Positions 25,390 through 34,173 are shown, counted from the first letter of the stretch. The stretch is 64,000 bases of DNA from Sedimenticola hydrogenitrophicus (GCF_029017505.1 NZ_JAQGEI010000009.1:1-64000), one strand, 5' to 3'. The notes: a model not told the origin generated them from the sequence alone. Numbers and translations are program-made.

Positions 25390-26115
25390 CTACAAACTGA
25401 ACTCTTTTCCCAGATAGACCGAGCGCACCTCGTCGTGGGCCAGAATGTGTTCCGGTTCCCCCTCCGCCAACACCTGACCCTCACTGATGATGTAGGCGCG
25501 CTGACAGATTCCCAGGGTCTCCCGGACGTTGTGATCGGTGATCAGTACGCCGATGCCACGGGAAGCGAGTGTACGGATAATATTCTGGATGTCCTTGACC
25601 GAGATCGGGTCGATACCGGCGAACGGCTCGTCAAGCAGGATGAAACGGGGCTCCATGGCCAGCGAGCGGGCGATCTCCAGGCGCCGGCGCTCGCCCCCGG
25701 AGAGGCTCATCGCCTGGTTGTTGCGCAGGTGGGTAAGGTGGAAATCCACCAGCAGCGCCTCGCACGCCTCGAGCTGTTCGGGCCGTTTCAGATCCTTGCG
25801 GGTCTCCAGAATGGCGAAGATATTGTTGAATACGGTCAATTTGCGGAAGATCGAGGGCTCCTGGGCCAGATAGCCCAGCCCGAGTCGCGCCCGGGCATGC
25901 ATCGGCAGGGCCGTGATGTCGTGCCCATCGATCCGGATGGTCCCGCCTTCCGAGGGGACCAGTCCGGCGATCATGTAGAAACAGGTGGTTTTGCCGGCGC
26001 CATTGGGACCCAGCAGCCCCACCACTTCACCACTGGAGACATGCAGGGAGACGCCGTTCACCACGGCCCGGCGGCGATAATGTTTCGCCAGCTTGTCGGC
26101 AGACAGGACGGTCAT
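25390..26115 (-). CDS. lptB: LPS export ABC ATPase LptB
   Basis: A 241-residue cytoplasmic ATPase powering lipopolysaccharide extraction with LptFGC. Walker A is GPNGAGKTT (about residue 37), the signature [13 protein letters not shown], and Walker [17 protein letters not shown] 26115 lies 6 bp past the lptA stop, so the two are co-translated. Its 3' side is separated from rpoN by 115 bp. Confidence 0.97.
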   Translation of the reverse strand: MTVLSADKLAKHYRRRAVVNGVSLHVSSGEVVGLLGPNGAGKTTCFYMIAGLVPSEGGTIRIDGHDITALPMHARARLGLGYLAQEPSIFRKLTVFNNIFAILETRKDLKRPEQLEACEALLVDFHLTHLRNNQAMSLSGGERRRLEIARSLAMEPRFILLDEPFAGIDPISVKDIQNIIRTLASRGIGVLITDHNVRETLGICQRAYIISEGQVLAEGEPEHILAHDEVRSVYLGKEFSL

Positions 26116-26121
26116 GGGTGG

Positions 26122-26799
26122 TTACTTTTTTCCGCCGATGGTGACCCGGACGCGCTCTTTGCCCTGGGCGCTGGCACCGGCCTTGACCACGGCCCGGGCG
26201 CGATCATAGATGATTCGGTCGCTCTTGAAGGTATCCTGGCCCTGGGTGAGGACGGCGTCTCCGGTCATGTTGATGATTTCGCTGTTGGCGGAGTATTCCG
26301 CCTTCCTGGCGCGACCCTTGATGGTACCCTTGTCGCCCTCGGTCTCCTGGCGGAAGGTGGCCGGATTGCCGATCGCCTCGATCTGGTCGTTCTTGTCCGG
26401 GCGCTGGGTGACGGTCACCTGGTCGGCCGTGATGAGGATGCTTCCCTGGGTCAGCTCGACATTGCCCTTGTAGGTGCTGATGCCGCTGCGGTCATCAATA
26501 TCCACGGCATCCGCCTCTATATAAATGGGCTGGTCCTTGTCCGACTGCAGGGCAGCGGCGACTCCCGGCAGGATCAGCAGCAGGGCGATGGCCAGCCAGC
26601 GGCAGCGGGCGTGCGGGTCCTTAGGACCCGCACAAGAATAAGTTCCTGTATTCGGTCGCCCCTGGACCCCGCTGGTGGCGTTACGCTTTTTGGCAAGGGA
26701 ACAGCCATTGCCTGCAAAGCGTGCCTTGCCAGCGTGGCCCAGGAACGCCCTCGGTACTACGGAATTATTCTTGCGCGGGCCCTTAAGGGTTGACTTCAT
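26122..26799 (-). CDS. lptA: LPS transport periplasmic bridge protein LptA with unusual N-terminal extension
   Basis: LptA forms the beta-jellyroll bridge that carries LPS across the periplasm. The OstA-type domain begins after the signal peptide: DQPIYIEADAVDIDDRSGIS. The hydrophobic core of the signal (WLAIALLLILPGVAAA) starts only at residue 68. The first 67 residues are basic, low-complexity-like and encoded mostly by a 170-bp palindromic element (26619-26788). No in-frame ATG, GTG or TTG exists between ATG 26799 and the hydrophobic core, so the extension is probably translated. ATG 26799 overlaps the lptC end by 17 bp. The mature part (about 142 residues) is near normal size. Confidence 0.88.
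   Translation of the reverse strand: MKSTLKGPRKNNSVVPRAFLGHAGKARFAGNGCSLAKKRNATSGVQGRPNTGTYSCAGPKDPHARCRWLAIALLLILPGVAAALQSDKDQPIYIEADAVDIDDRSGISTYKGNVELTQGSILITADQVTVTQRPDKNDQIEAIGNPATFRQETEGDKGTIKGRARKAEYSANSEIINMTGDAVLTQGQDTFKSDRIIYDRARAVVKAGASAQGKERVRVTIGGKK
26619..26788. mobile_element. 170-bp MITE-like element at the lptC/lptA junction
   Basis: Terminal inverted repeats of about 28 bp (26619-26646, beginning CCTTAGGACCCGCACAAG, and 26761-26788, the complement beginning CCTTAAGGGCCCGCGCAAG) with few mismatches. The left end is part of a perfect 23-bp palindrome (26611-26633, arms GTGCGGGTCCT). The core (GCCATTGCC, GCGTGCCTTGCCA) resembles the cores of the elements at 39429 and 48170, although the ends differ. 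No transposase is encoded. Its right end contains the lptC stop codon. Confidence 0.75.
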
Positions 26800-27352
26800 A
26801 GCGTCCTCGTACATTGGCAAGTAGTTTGATGCGGATCGGCTGCTGGAGCCAGATCTGCATGCCTTTGGCGTCGATGCGGTCCTGGTTGCTGCGCGCGTGC
26901 ACGTCAGCATCGGTCTCAACGTAATTGTCCCGTGGCTGTACCCTCAGGTCACGGGTGCGAATATGCATGGGTCGTACTCCAGGCGCCGCGGAACGGTCGA
27001 TTTTAACCGCACCCTGCAAAAGAAGCACCTCCCCATCCCCGGAGAGCCAGCCGGTTTCCGAATTGACCCGCCAGGGTGGGCGGTCCAGATCGTACAGGGT
27101 GAGGCGTGGCAATTTCAGCTCGGTACTGTCATCGTCCATGAAATGGGTCATGCGTTCCGCAACCAGGCGTTTCCCGGGCCTCCCCGAGAGCTCCATCAGG
27201 GTGGAGTCGACCCCCTCCAGGTAGTAATCGACACGGTGTTCCCGGACGCGGTGCGGCGGCGCTTCCTGCGCGCTCTGCCGGGCCAGCCAGAGGGTGCCGG
27301 CAACGAGCAGCAGCAGGAGCGCGCCGATCACCAGATTTCTCTGTTCAATCAT
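26783..27352 (-). CDS. lptC: LPS export protein LptC
   Basis: A 189-residue bitopic inner-membrane protein that links LptB2FG to LptA. One N-terminal TM helix (LVIGALLLLLVAGTLWLA, about residues 8-25) and an OstA-like periplasmic domain are seen. The TAA stop (26785-26783) lies inside the terminal repeat of the MITE-like element, so the gene's exact end was set or reset by that insertion. Confidence 0.92.
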   Translation of the reverse strand: MIEQRNLVIGALLLLLVAGTLWLARQSAQEAPPHRVREHRVDYYLEGVDSTLMELSGRPGKRLVAERMTHFMDDDSTELKLPRLTLYDLDRPPWRVNSETGWLSGDGEVLLLQGAVKIDRSAAPGVRPMHIRTRDLRVQPRDNYVETDADVHARSNQDRIDAKGMQIWLQQPIRIKLLANVRGRYEVNP

Positions 27353-27406
27353 GCGGTTGGGTCTTCCATGCGCAAGCCCGGCGGGGGGCGGTCGGGGGCC
27401 GGCGCA

Positions 27407-27940
27407 TTAGCGGAGATATTTCTCATAGGCCTGCCCCAGGGTGCCTTGGGCCTCCATCAGCAGCTCGCAGATCTCGCGTGCCGCGCCGCGGCCACCGCCG
27501 GCGCGGCTCTGCCAGTGGGCATGGGCCCTGACCAGGGGGTGGGCATCCTGCACGGTGATCGCCAGGCCCACCTGGCGCATGACGGGCAGGTCCACCACGT
27601 CGTCTCCGACAAAGGCGATCTGCTCGTTGCGGAGGTCCAGTTTGTCCCGCAGCTCCTCGAAGGCCGGGACCTTGTGGCGTTGGCCCTGGTAAACGTGGCG
27701 GATACCCAGGCTCTCCATGCGGATGGTGACCACGTTGGAGGTGCGTCCGGTGATGATGCCGATCTCGACGCCGCTCTTCTGCAGCAGTTTCATGCCGAGC
27801 CCGTCCTTGGAGTTGAACGCCTTGTACTCCTGTCCGTCATCCCCCAGGTAGAGGCGGCTGTCGGTCAGCACGCCGTCCACGTCAAAGATGATCAGGCGGA
27901 TCTGCTTCGCCCGGTTCAAGGTCTCCTGCATCGTATCCAT
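27407..27940 (-). CDS. kdsC: 3-deoxy-D-manno-octulosonate 8-phosphate phosphatase
   Basis: A 177-residue HAD-family phosphatase that dephosphorylates Kdo-8-phosphate in the Kdo branch of LPS synthesis. Motif I is IFDVDGVLTD, motif II GIITGRTS and motif IV VGDDVVDLPVM. There is no cap domain, as in other tetrameric KdsC enzymes. It sits between kdsD and lptC. Confidence 0.96.
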   Translation of the reverse strand: MDTMQETLNRAKQIRLIIFDVDGVLTDSRLYLGDDGQEYKAFNSKDGLGMKLLQKSGVEIGIITGRTSNVVTIRMESLGIRHVYQGQRHKVPAFEELRDKLDLRNEQIAFVGDDVVDLPVMRQVGLAITVQDAHPLVRAHAHWQSRAGGGRGAAREICELLMEAQGTLGQAYEKYLR

Positions 27941-27980
27941 CCTTCAAACTGCATGAGTGGGTTAGGTAGGTACGCGCGGC

Positions 27981-28979
27981 TCAGACAATGCCGGCCAGCA
28001 GCAGGGTGTGCATATTCAGGGCGCCGATCGGCACCTGCCGCTCGTCCACCACAAACAGGGAGTTGATCTTCTTCTCCTGCATGATCTTCAGCACCTCGGC
28101 CGCCAGCATGTCGGCGGTGGCCGTAGTGCTGCCGTGGGTCATCACCTCCGCTACCAGGCAGTTGCGTATATCGACCGGCCGGTCGAGGGTGCGGCGCAGG
28201 TCACCATCGGTGTAGATCCCCTTGAGACGGCCCTGATCATCGATCACCGCCGTCATCCCCAGCCCCTTATCGGTCATCTCCAGCAGAGCGTCTTTCAGGC
28301 TCGCCTGCTCGGATACCCGGGGAATTTGTTCACCGGTCACCATCACGTCACCGACCAGCAGCAGCAGCCGACGACCCAGGCTGCCGCCGGGGTGGGAGCG
28401 GGCAAAGTCCTGCTCGGTGAAACCCCGCGCCTCCAGCAGTGCGATGGCCAGGGCATCCCCCATGGCCAGGGTGGCGGTGGTACTGGAGGTGGGCGCCAGA
28501 TTGAGCGGACAGGCCTCCTGCTTGACGCTGACGTCGAGATGCACATCGGCCTGGCGCGCCAGGTTGGAGGTGGGATTCCCGGTCAGGGCTATCAGCGGCA
28601 CACCCAGGCGCTTGATCAGCGGCAGGATGGTGAGCAGTTCGGCGGTCTCTCCCGAGTTGGAGAGCGCCAGCACCACGTCCTTGGCGGTGATCATCCCCAG
28701 GTCGCCGTGGCTGGCCTCGCCGGGGTGTACGAAGAAGGCCGGGCTGCCGGTACTGGCCAGGGTAGCGGCGATTTTACTGCCGATGTGGCCCGATTTACCC
28801 ATCCCGGTGACGATGATGCGGCCGTCACAGTTCAGCATGAAGCCGCAGGCATGGGCAAAATCGCCATTGATCCGGTCGGACAGCGCCTGGATCGCGGCGG
28901 CCTCGTTATGAATGACGGCCAGACCCAGGGCCTGGAGTTTTTCAGCCTCTTCGGGCGAGGGTTTGCAGTTCTTGTTCAT
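27981..28979 (-). CDS. kdsD: Arabinose-5-phosphate isomerase
   Basis: A 332-residue enzyme converting ribulose-5-phosphate to arabinose-5-phosphate for Kdo. The SIS domain (TGMGKSGHIGSKIAATL, then GEASHGDLGM and SNSGETAELL) is followed by two CBS domains (about residues 210-330). I start at ATG 28979 (MNKNCKPS). The longer open frame upstream is inside yrbG and looks like low-complexity readthrough. The start lies within the last 38 bp of yrbG. Confidence 0.95.
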   Translation of the reverse strand: MNKNCKPSPEEAEKLQALGLAVIHNEAAAIQALSDRINGDFAHACGFMLNCDGRIIVTGMGKSGHIGSKIAATLASTGSPAFFVHPGEASHGDLGMITAKDVVLALSNSGETAELLTILPLIKRLGVPLIALTGNPTSNLARQADVHLDVSVKQEACPLNLAPTSSTTATLAMGDALAIALLEARGFTEQDFARSHPGGSLGRRLLLLVGDVMVTGEQIPRVSEQASLKDALLEMTDKGLGMTAVIDDQGRLKGIYTDGDLRRTLDRPVDIRNCLVAEVMTHGSTTATADMLAAEVLKIMQEKKINSLFVVDERQVPIGALNMHTLLLAGIV

Positions 28980-30012
28980 GTGAGGTGTTGTTCTGCATCT
29001 GTTGGTATGCCGTGGGTTGGTATGCCGCGGGTGCGGAGACCGGGGCATCATCTGTGTGCATAAAGAGTACTCCCTGATAGGCGAGAAAGGCCAGCACCAG
29101 GAGCAATCCTTCGAAACGGTTGATTCGCCCGGCGCCGCCGAAGCCGTAGCTGATGACGAACAGGGCCAGGGTCAGGCCGATCATCATGGTCATATCCCGG
29201 CTCAGCACCAGCGGGTCGAACGGCCCGGGGGCCATCAGCCCCGGCACCGCCAGCACCGCCAGCAGGTTGTACATATTGGAGCCGATGATATTGCCGATGG
29301 CGATATCGTGCTCATTCTTCACCGCGCTGGCGATACTGGCGGCCAGTTCCGGCAGGCTGGTGCCCAACGCCACGATGGTCAGGCCGATGATCAGGTCGCT
29401 GACTCCGAAGGTGGTGGCGATGTTGACGGCGCCCCAGACCAGGATCCGGGAGCTGAACAGCAACAGGGCCAGCCCCAGGCAGAAATTGAACACCGCCTTG
29501 CCGGTGGTCATCTCCCCGGGCAGCTCGTCGATAATTTCCGCGGTGATCGGGTCGCCGACCAGACTGCGCATGCCGATGCGCACCATGGCGAACAGCATCG
29601 CCACCAACCCTGCCAGCAGTACCAGGCCGTCGATTCTGCCCAGGTTGCCGTCCAGCATCAGCAGCAGGGTGCCGAGACAGACCGCCAACAGGATCGGGTA
29701 TTCGCGGCGCAGGGTCTCCGAGCGCACGTTCAGCGGCGCAATCAGCGCGGTGACGCCGAGGATCAGGCCGATATTGGCGATGTTCGAACCCAGGGCGTTG
29801 CCGATGGCCAGTCCGCTGTTTCCCTGATACGCCGCCATGCCTGAGACCAGTATCTCGGGTGCCGAGGTGCCGAAACCGACAATGGTCAGTCCGATAATCA
29901 TCGGCGGCAGCCCCAGATTGCTGGCGATGCCGGAGGCGCCGATGACAAAACGGTCGGCACCCCACACCAGAAGAGAAACCCCGGCAACGATGGCGATAAT
30001 ATCTAGCAGCAT
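28942..30012 (-). CDS. yrbG: Calcium/sodium antiporter, YrbG family
   Basis: A 356-residue CaCA exchanger with about ten TM helices in two inverted halves. Alpha-1 reads GFGTSAPEILVSGMAAYQGN and alpha-2 ALGTSLPELAASIASAVKNE, both with the ion-binding acidic residue. After the last helix (about residue 318) there is a polar Q/A/P-rich tail containing the duplicated motif PTAYQ. This makes the protein about 30 residues longer than usual and makes its end overlap kdsD by 38 bp. Confidence 0.93.
   Translation of the reverse strand: MLLDIIAIVAGVSLLVWGADRFVIGASGIASNLGLPPMIIGLTIVGFGTSAPEILVSGMAAYQGNSGLAIGNALGSNIANIGLILGVTALIAPLNVRSETLRREYPILLAVCLGTLLLMLDGNLGRIDGLVLLAGLVAMLFAMVRIGMRSLVGDPITAEIIDELPGEMTTGKAVFNFCLGLALLLFSSRILVWGAVNIATTFGVSDLIIGLTIVALGTSLPELAASIASAVKNEHDIAIGNIIGSNMYNLLAVLAVPGLMAPGPFDPLVLSRDMTMMIGLTLALFVISYGFGGAGRINRFEGLLLVLAFLAYQGVLFMHTDDAPVSAPAAYQPTAYQQMQNNTSHEQELQTLARRG
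29001..29030. repeat. 15-bp tandem duplication in the yrbG tail
   Basis: GTTGGTATGCCGTGG followed directly by GTTGGTATGCCGCGG. It lies in the polar C-terminal tail of YrbG and adds five residues in frame. It also lies just upstream of the kdsD start. Confidence 0.8.
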
Positions 30013-30399
30013 AGAGAGAATGAAGGGGGATGAGTCGGTTAATATTCCGCCGTCTTTTACGGCGCAGGCATTGTTTCAGACCTGGCGGGAATTGTCCAAG
30101 TTTGTTGCCATCGGCCAGCAATTCTAAATTCCTGGGGTAATCCCGACTCAGTCGGGGGACTCGTCAGGTTTGACCTGTCCATGGAACACGCGTCTCTGGC
30201 GGACAGATGGCAAATGAACTCTCGCCAAGACGCCAAGAGCGCAAAGTTTAAAGGCAGAAATCGGTTTTGCTTGGCGTCTTGGCGTCTTGGCGAGAGTAAT
30301 GAACCTTTTTAACCAGTTTGGGATAATTAAACAGCTATGTGAAAGCCATGTTTAGAGCTGCGGGTCGTCGACATGGTGGGGGCGCCACCCGGCGAGTCG
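30013..30399. other. Intergenic region upstream of yrbG
   Basis: 387 bp without a convincing gene. It holds the yrbG operon promoter region, a short palindrome CCCGACTCAGTCGGG at 30142-30156 and the long inverted repeat at 30218-30297. The part next to yrbG is AT-rich. Confidence 0.55.
30218..30297. repeat. Perfect 20-bp inverted repeat
   Basis: The arms are ACTCTCGCCAAGACGCCAAG (30218-30237) and its exact complement (30278-30297), with a 40-nt centre containing GTTTAAAGGCAG. Inner duplication of GGCGTCTT makes slipped pairing possible. It resembles widespread 'cgccaagacgccaag' extragenic repeats. Confidence 0.85.
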
Positions 30400-30585
30400 T
30401 TATTCGGCCCGGTTACGGGTGGCGCCGCAGCGGCTGCAGCGGTAGCGGTTGACCAGCCGCCCCTGCTTGACATCGAATACCTGGGATTGATCGAGCACCC
30501 ACTTGTGGTGGCCGTGCCGGCACAGCGTGTTGCCCTTGTGGCGTTCACCGGCGCTGGGCTTTCTGAACGGGAGTATGCGGCCCAT
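30400..30585 (-). CDS. Small zinc-ribbon-like protein
   Basis: A 61-residue protein with two metal-site-like halves, TLCRHGHHKW and RYRCSRCGATRNRAE. The pattern suggests a zinc ribbon with ligands from Cys and His. It begins MGRILPFRKPSAGE and follows the DUF4426 gene by one base, so the two are co-translated. The role is unknown. Confidence 0.65.
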   Translation of the reverse strand: MGRILPFRKPSAGERHKGNTLCRHGHHKWVLDQSQVFDVKQGRLVNRYRCSRCGATRNRAE

Positions 30586-30586
30586 T

Positions 30587-31033
30587 TCAGTCGATATAGA
30601 AATCCTGGGTCAGGGTCGCTTCGATCTGGCGATTGGTGTCTTCCGGCGTCACTTCAAGGATGAACTTCAGGGACTCCCGGTCGACAATCGGGAAGTCGCC
30701 GATATAGTAGATGGCGCCGCTCTCGCGAATCTCCCGCAGCTCGATCCCTTGGCGTCTGCCGATCAGGTTCAGGGCATAGGCCGTCACCTTGGCCGTGACC
30801 GGCTGGCCGGTGGTCCCCGGGACATCCTTGATCACGCTGACATTCAACAGTCCCCGGTATTTACTGCGCACAATCTGGTAACCGCGGGCGACTTCGGGGC
30901 TCAGTATCGCGGTCGGTATGGCGTTGTGGTGGATGGTGTAACCGTTGAATCGGGTGCTGTTCTCGGCGACCGCCAGTGGGCTGGTCAACAACAGGAACAG
31001 GATAGTGCTGATGGTGGAAATCCGGACTTGCAT
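30587..31033 (-). CDS. DUF4426 periplasmic protein
   Basis: A 148-residue exported protein with a signal peptide (STILFLLLTSPLAVA, about residues 7-21) and the DUF4426 domain (GYTIHHNAIPTAILSPEVAR…). ATG 31033 follows AGAGAGG, a fair Shine-Dalgarno. In pseudomonads related genes lie near metW/proC. The function is unknown. Confidence 0.8.
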   Translation of the reverse strand: MQVRISTISTILFLLLTSPLAVAENSTRFNGYTIHHNAIPTAILSPEVARGYQIVRSKYRGLLNVSVIKDVPGTTGQPVTAKVTAYALNLIGRRQGIELREIRESGAIYYIGDFPIVDRESLKFILEVTPEDTNRQIEATLTQDFYID

Positions 31034-31195
31034 GGTACTGCCTCTCTTCTGGATCAACCGGTATCGGTCTGACGGATGACGTGTTCTTGCCTTAAGAATA
31101 GCCTTAAATTGATTGAATCACAGCTCGCCGCGGTCGCATCCCACACTTATCCCTGTCCATCCGCGGTTGTTCCCCAAGGCCGGGCGCTGTCCGGC

Positions 31196-33178
31196 TCAAC
31201 TGGCGGTTCTTCTCGCCGCCACCAGTTTGGGTTTCGGCCGGGCCTCTTCCGCCAGGGGGTAGCTGGCATTCAGGGTGTGGTGGATATTGCGCAAGATGGT
31301 CAGCTGCTTGGCCACCGCGTTGTGCTGCTGCTCCAGTTCGCTCAGCCGTGACTCCAGGGTATCCCGTGAGCGGCTGATCTTCTGCAGGTCCAGCAGCCGG
31401 CGTTCCATCTGCTCCTTATGGTCGCGGATCTGGAAAGTGAGGGGTTCCAGCGCGGTGCTGAGCCAGGAGTCCACCTCCTGTCGGGCCTGAAAGAAGATAT
31501 CCCGGGCCCGGCTTACCATGGCGACAAAGAAGCGCTTCACCACAAAGTGCTTTTCGGTCATGGCGGTGACCGGGCTCTTGCGGAAGATCTCCGCCTCCTG
31601 GTAGAGCATCTCCAGTTCCACCCGGTAACGCATGATCGAGAACATCTTAGGCTGCACCACCGAGAAGCCGTGTTCATTCTGAAAGCGCCGGTAGATACTG
31701 CGGATCAGCTTGCGTGCCTGTTCGCTCTGCTCCACCACCAGCTGCATATTGCCGCGCATGTCATCAAACAGGGAGCGCATGCTCGACTTCAGGCCGAGGG
31801 TGGTCCAGTTATCGGTCATGGCGTTGTGGGTGGTGGTGATGGAACGCTCCAGCTTCTTCAGGTCCAGGGCCTCCCGCAGGGTGTTGGCCTGCTCTTTCAG
31901 GATCTTGCGGCTGGCCTGGAAGCTGCTGACGTTGCGCATGTAATCCGCTTGTTCGGAGCGGGTCTTGGTCATCATGTGCTCGATCATGTCCTGGCTCTTG
32001 CCGCTGAGCTGGCGCAGTTCATCCAGTTGCGTCTGGATGCCGTTCAGCTTGGTGGCGACGATACCCCGGGTGTTCTCCACCATCTGGCTGATCTCGGCGG
32101 TGACCGTATCCTTGATGATCTCCTGGCGTGAGTCGAGGATGTCGTTGGAGAGATAGTGCTCCAGCTGCAGCAGGCGGCTCTGCTCCATCAGCTGGTGGTC
32201 GCCCTTGATCTTGCCCAGCAGACCCTTGTGGGCCGACACCGGAAATATCGCCTGGCGGCCGACCCCCAGGATCTGGGCGGTGTGGTTGCACTGGCGGTTG
32301 ATGGCGTCGTTGATACTTGTCTCGTCCTGCAGTTCATCCCAGAGCGTATCGATCTTGTTCAATACCACGATCAGGCCGCGCCGGCGGCTGCGCTGAAAGC
32401 CCTTGATATGGTTCTGCCACATCTCCAGGTCGCTGCGGGTGACCCCGGCATCAGCGGCCAGTACGAACAGCACCGCCTGGGCCGAGGGAAGCATTTTCAG
32501 GGTCAGCTCGGGCTCGCTGCCGAGGGCGTTCAGGCCCGGGGTGTCGAGGATGGTCAGCCCCTGCTTCAGCAGGGGATGGGGGAAACTGATCATGGCGTGA
32601 CGCCACTTGGGTATCTCGACAAAATCGGGTGGCCGGCTCTGGTTGGGGTGCTGCTGGGGGTCGTACATGCCCAGGCGCAGCGCCTCCGCCAGGGTCACCT
32701 TGCGGGTCTTGATCACCTCCTGCAGGCACTCTTCGACCTGGTCCGCCGACTCCAGGTTCAGCGGGTAGGTCACCCAGAGGGCCGGTTTCCGCTTCAGGTC
32801 GCGGATGCTGGTGTCCTGCAGCCGGGTCTCGATCGGCAGCAGCCTGACATAGGCTTGTCCCGCCTGTTGGTCGTAGAACAGCTCGGTCGGGCACATGGTG
32901 GTGCGGCCGGCGGTGGAGGGGAGCAGGCGGCGGCCGAAGTCGGAGAAGAAGATGGCATTGATCAGCTCGGTCTTGCCGCGGGAGAACTCGGCCACGAAGG
33001 CGATGGTCAGGCGATCGCTGTAGAGCGCTGCGAGACATTCGCGGATGCGTTTTTCACTCTCGTCGGTGGCCAGGCGGTGCTTGCCGAGCCAGCTGTAGTA
33101 GAGCTTGACCGTACGGATAATGTCCGCCTTCCATTGCTCGTAGGCCTTCAGCTGTGATTCCAGTCGCGATCGCTCCAC
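31196..33178 (-). CDS. Bacterial dynamin-like GTPase
   Basis: A 660-residue large GTPase. G1 is AEFSRGKTELINAI (about residues 63-76), G2 is the threonine region RTTMCPTEL, G3 is LDTPGLN (about 216) and G4 is LNKIDTLWDEL (about 272). A long coiled-coil stalk (about 350-640) follows with many Q/E/L heptads. No TM helix is seen, so membrane binding would be peripheral. Dynamin-like proteins remodel membranes, and some act in envelope stress or phage response. It stands alone between short spacers, so no partner gives a hint. Confidence 0.88.
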   Translation of the reverse strand: MERSRLESQLKAYEQWKADIIRTVKLYYSWLGKHRLATDESEKRIRECLAALYSDRLTIAFVAEFSRGKTELINAIFFSDFGRRLLPSTAGRTTMCPTELFYDQQAGQAYVRLLPIETRLQDTSIRDLKRKPALWVTYPLNLESADQVEECLQEVIKTRKVTLAEALRLGMYDPQQHPNQSRPPDFVEIPKWRHAMISFPHPLLKQGLTILDTPGLNALGSEPELTLKMLPSAQAVLFVLAADAGVTRSDLEMWQNHIKGFQRSRRRGLIVVLNKIDTLWDELQDETSINDAINRQCNHTAQILGVGRQAIFPVSAHKGLLGKIKGDHQLMEQSRLLQLEHYLSNDILDSRQEIIKDTVTAEISQMVENTRGIVATKLNGIQTQLDELRQLSGKSQDMIEHMMTKTRSEQADYMRNVSSFQASRKILKEQANTLREALDLKKLERSITTTHNAMTDNWTTLGLKSSMRSLFDDMRGNMQLVVEQSEQARKLIRSIYRRFQNEHGFSVVQPKMFSIMRYRVELEMLYQEAEIFRKSPVTAMTEKHFVVKRFFVAMVSRARDIFFQARQEVDSWLSTALEPLTFQIRDHKEQMERRLLDLQKISRSRDTLESRLSELEQQHNAVAKQLTILRNIHHTLNASYPLAEEARPKPKLVAARRTAS

Positions 33179-33285
33179 AGGATGCTCCTTCTGTTACGTT
33201 GGTCGATCTTACTCCGGATGTTCGAGAAATTATAGGCAGTTTCACGGCTACTGCATTGAAATTTCAGATAAACCGCGGCTTTTTC

Positions 33286-33576
33286 TTACGCTTTTGTGAG
33301 GGAGATTGGGAATTTGCGTGGTCTCTGGATGCGGAATTGCTTGTGCTTGCCGCTGTCGCCGCTGATCAGGCTGACCTGGTCACGCCCGACCCCGAAGGCC
33401 TTGGCGAGGAAACGCACCAGGTGTTCGTTGGCCTTGCCCTCCACCGGTGGGGCGGTGATGCGCACCTTGTACCGGTCGCCATAGGGGCCGACAAACTGGT
33501 CTTTTCCGGCCCGCGGCTGGACCCGCAGCCAAAGCAGCAGGTCCTCCCCCTCCCAGCGGTACCAGTCAGCACTCAC
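33286..33576 (-). CDS. yggU: DUF167 family protein YggU
   Basis: A 96-residue protein. VQPRAGKDQFVGPYGDRYKV and the conserved APPVEGKANEHLVRFLAK define the family, which has a known fold but no known function. The usual partner order yggS-proC-yggT-yggU is kept, and it follows yggT by 18 bp. Confidence 0.92.
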   Translation of the reverse strand: MSADWYRWEGEDLLLWLRVQPRAGKDQFVGPYGDRYKVRITAPPVEGKANEHLVRFLAKAFGVGRDQVSLISGDSGKHKQFRIQRPRKFPISLTKA

Positions 33577-33594
33577 GGACGCGATGTTCCGCCG

Positions 33595-34173
33595 TCAGAG
33601 GAGCAGGCCGGCGGTGAGCATCTGCAGCGGCGGGAGCAGCAGCATTTTCAGCAGCTGCAGCCCCACCAGCACCGCCATGGGCGAGAGGTCCAGGCCGCCG
33701 ATGGGGGGGATCAGGCGCTGGGCCGGTCGCAGCAGGGGCGCGGTGACGCTGTGCAGCAGGTCGGTGAGAGGACTGTAGCTGTCCGGATTGACCCAGCTGA
33801 GGATCACCTGGATCAGGATGGCGAACAGGAAAAAGTTGATGGCCAGGCCGATCAGCTCGGGTATGGCGATGGCCATGGCGGCCAGGAGCTGGGGCGCCTG
33901 TGCCGAGACCAGCATGATCAGCACCAGCTCCAGGGTCTTGAGCAGGAACATCAGCACAATGGAGGCGATGTCGATGCCGCCCACTCCCGGTATGACCCGG
34001 CGTAGCGGGCGCAGCAGCGGTGTGGTCACCTTGACCGTGAACTGGGAGATCGGGTTGTAGAAGTTCGCCCGTACCAACTGCAGGATGAAGCGCAACATCA
34101 CCACCAGGATCAGCAGGTCGAAGACGACCTGGATGAGGAACGCCAGTGGCTCGGTCAGATAATTGCTCCCCAT
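33595..34173 (-). CDS. yggT: YggT family membrane protein
   Basis: A 192-residue protein made of two YggT repeats, each with two TM helices; FYNPISQFTVKVTTPLLRPLRRVIPG in part and its later copy (SYSPLTDLLHSV…APLLRPAQRLIPP) show the duplication. Its ATG shares a base with the proC stop (TGATG). The role may be in osmotic or membrane homeostasis. Confidence 0.9.
   Translation of the reverse strand: MGSNYLTEPLAFLIQVVFDLLILVVMLRFILQLVRANFYNPISQFTVKVTTPLLRPLRRVIPGVGGIDIASIVLMFLLKTLELVLIMLVSAQAPQLLAAMAIAIPELIGLAINFFLFAILIQVILSWVNPDSYSPLTDLLHSVTAPLLRPAQRLIPPIGGLDLSPMAVLVGLQLLKMLLLPPLQMLTAGLLL

Noticed and set aside
25360-26793. 477-codon plus-strand frame opposite lptB/lptA
   Set aside because: Composition is typical of complement-strand translation (G, D, H, Q-rich) and it lies wholly over conserved genes.
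30142-30156. Palindrome CCCGACTCAGTCGGG as terminator
   Set aside because: Loop of one base, no T-run, and no gene ends there.
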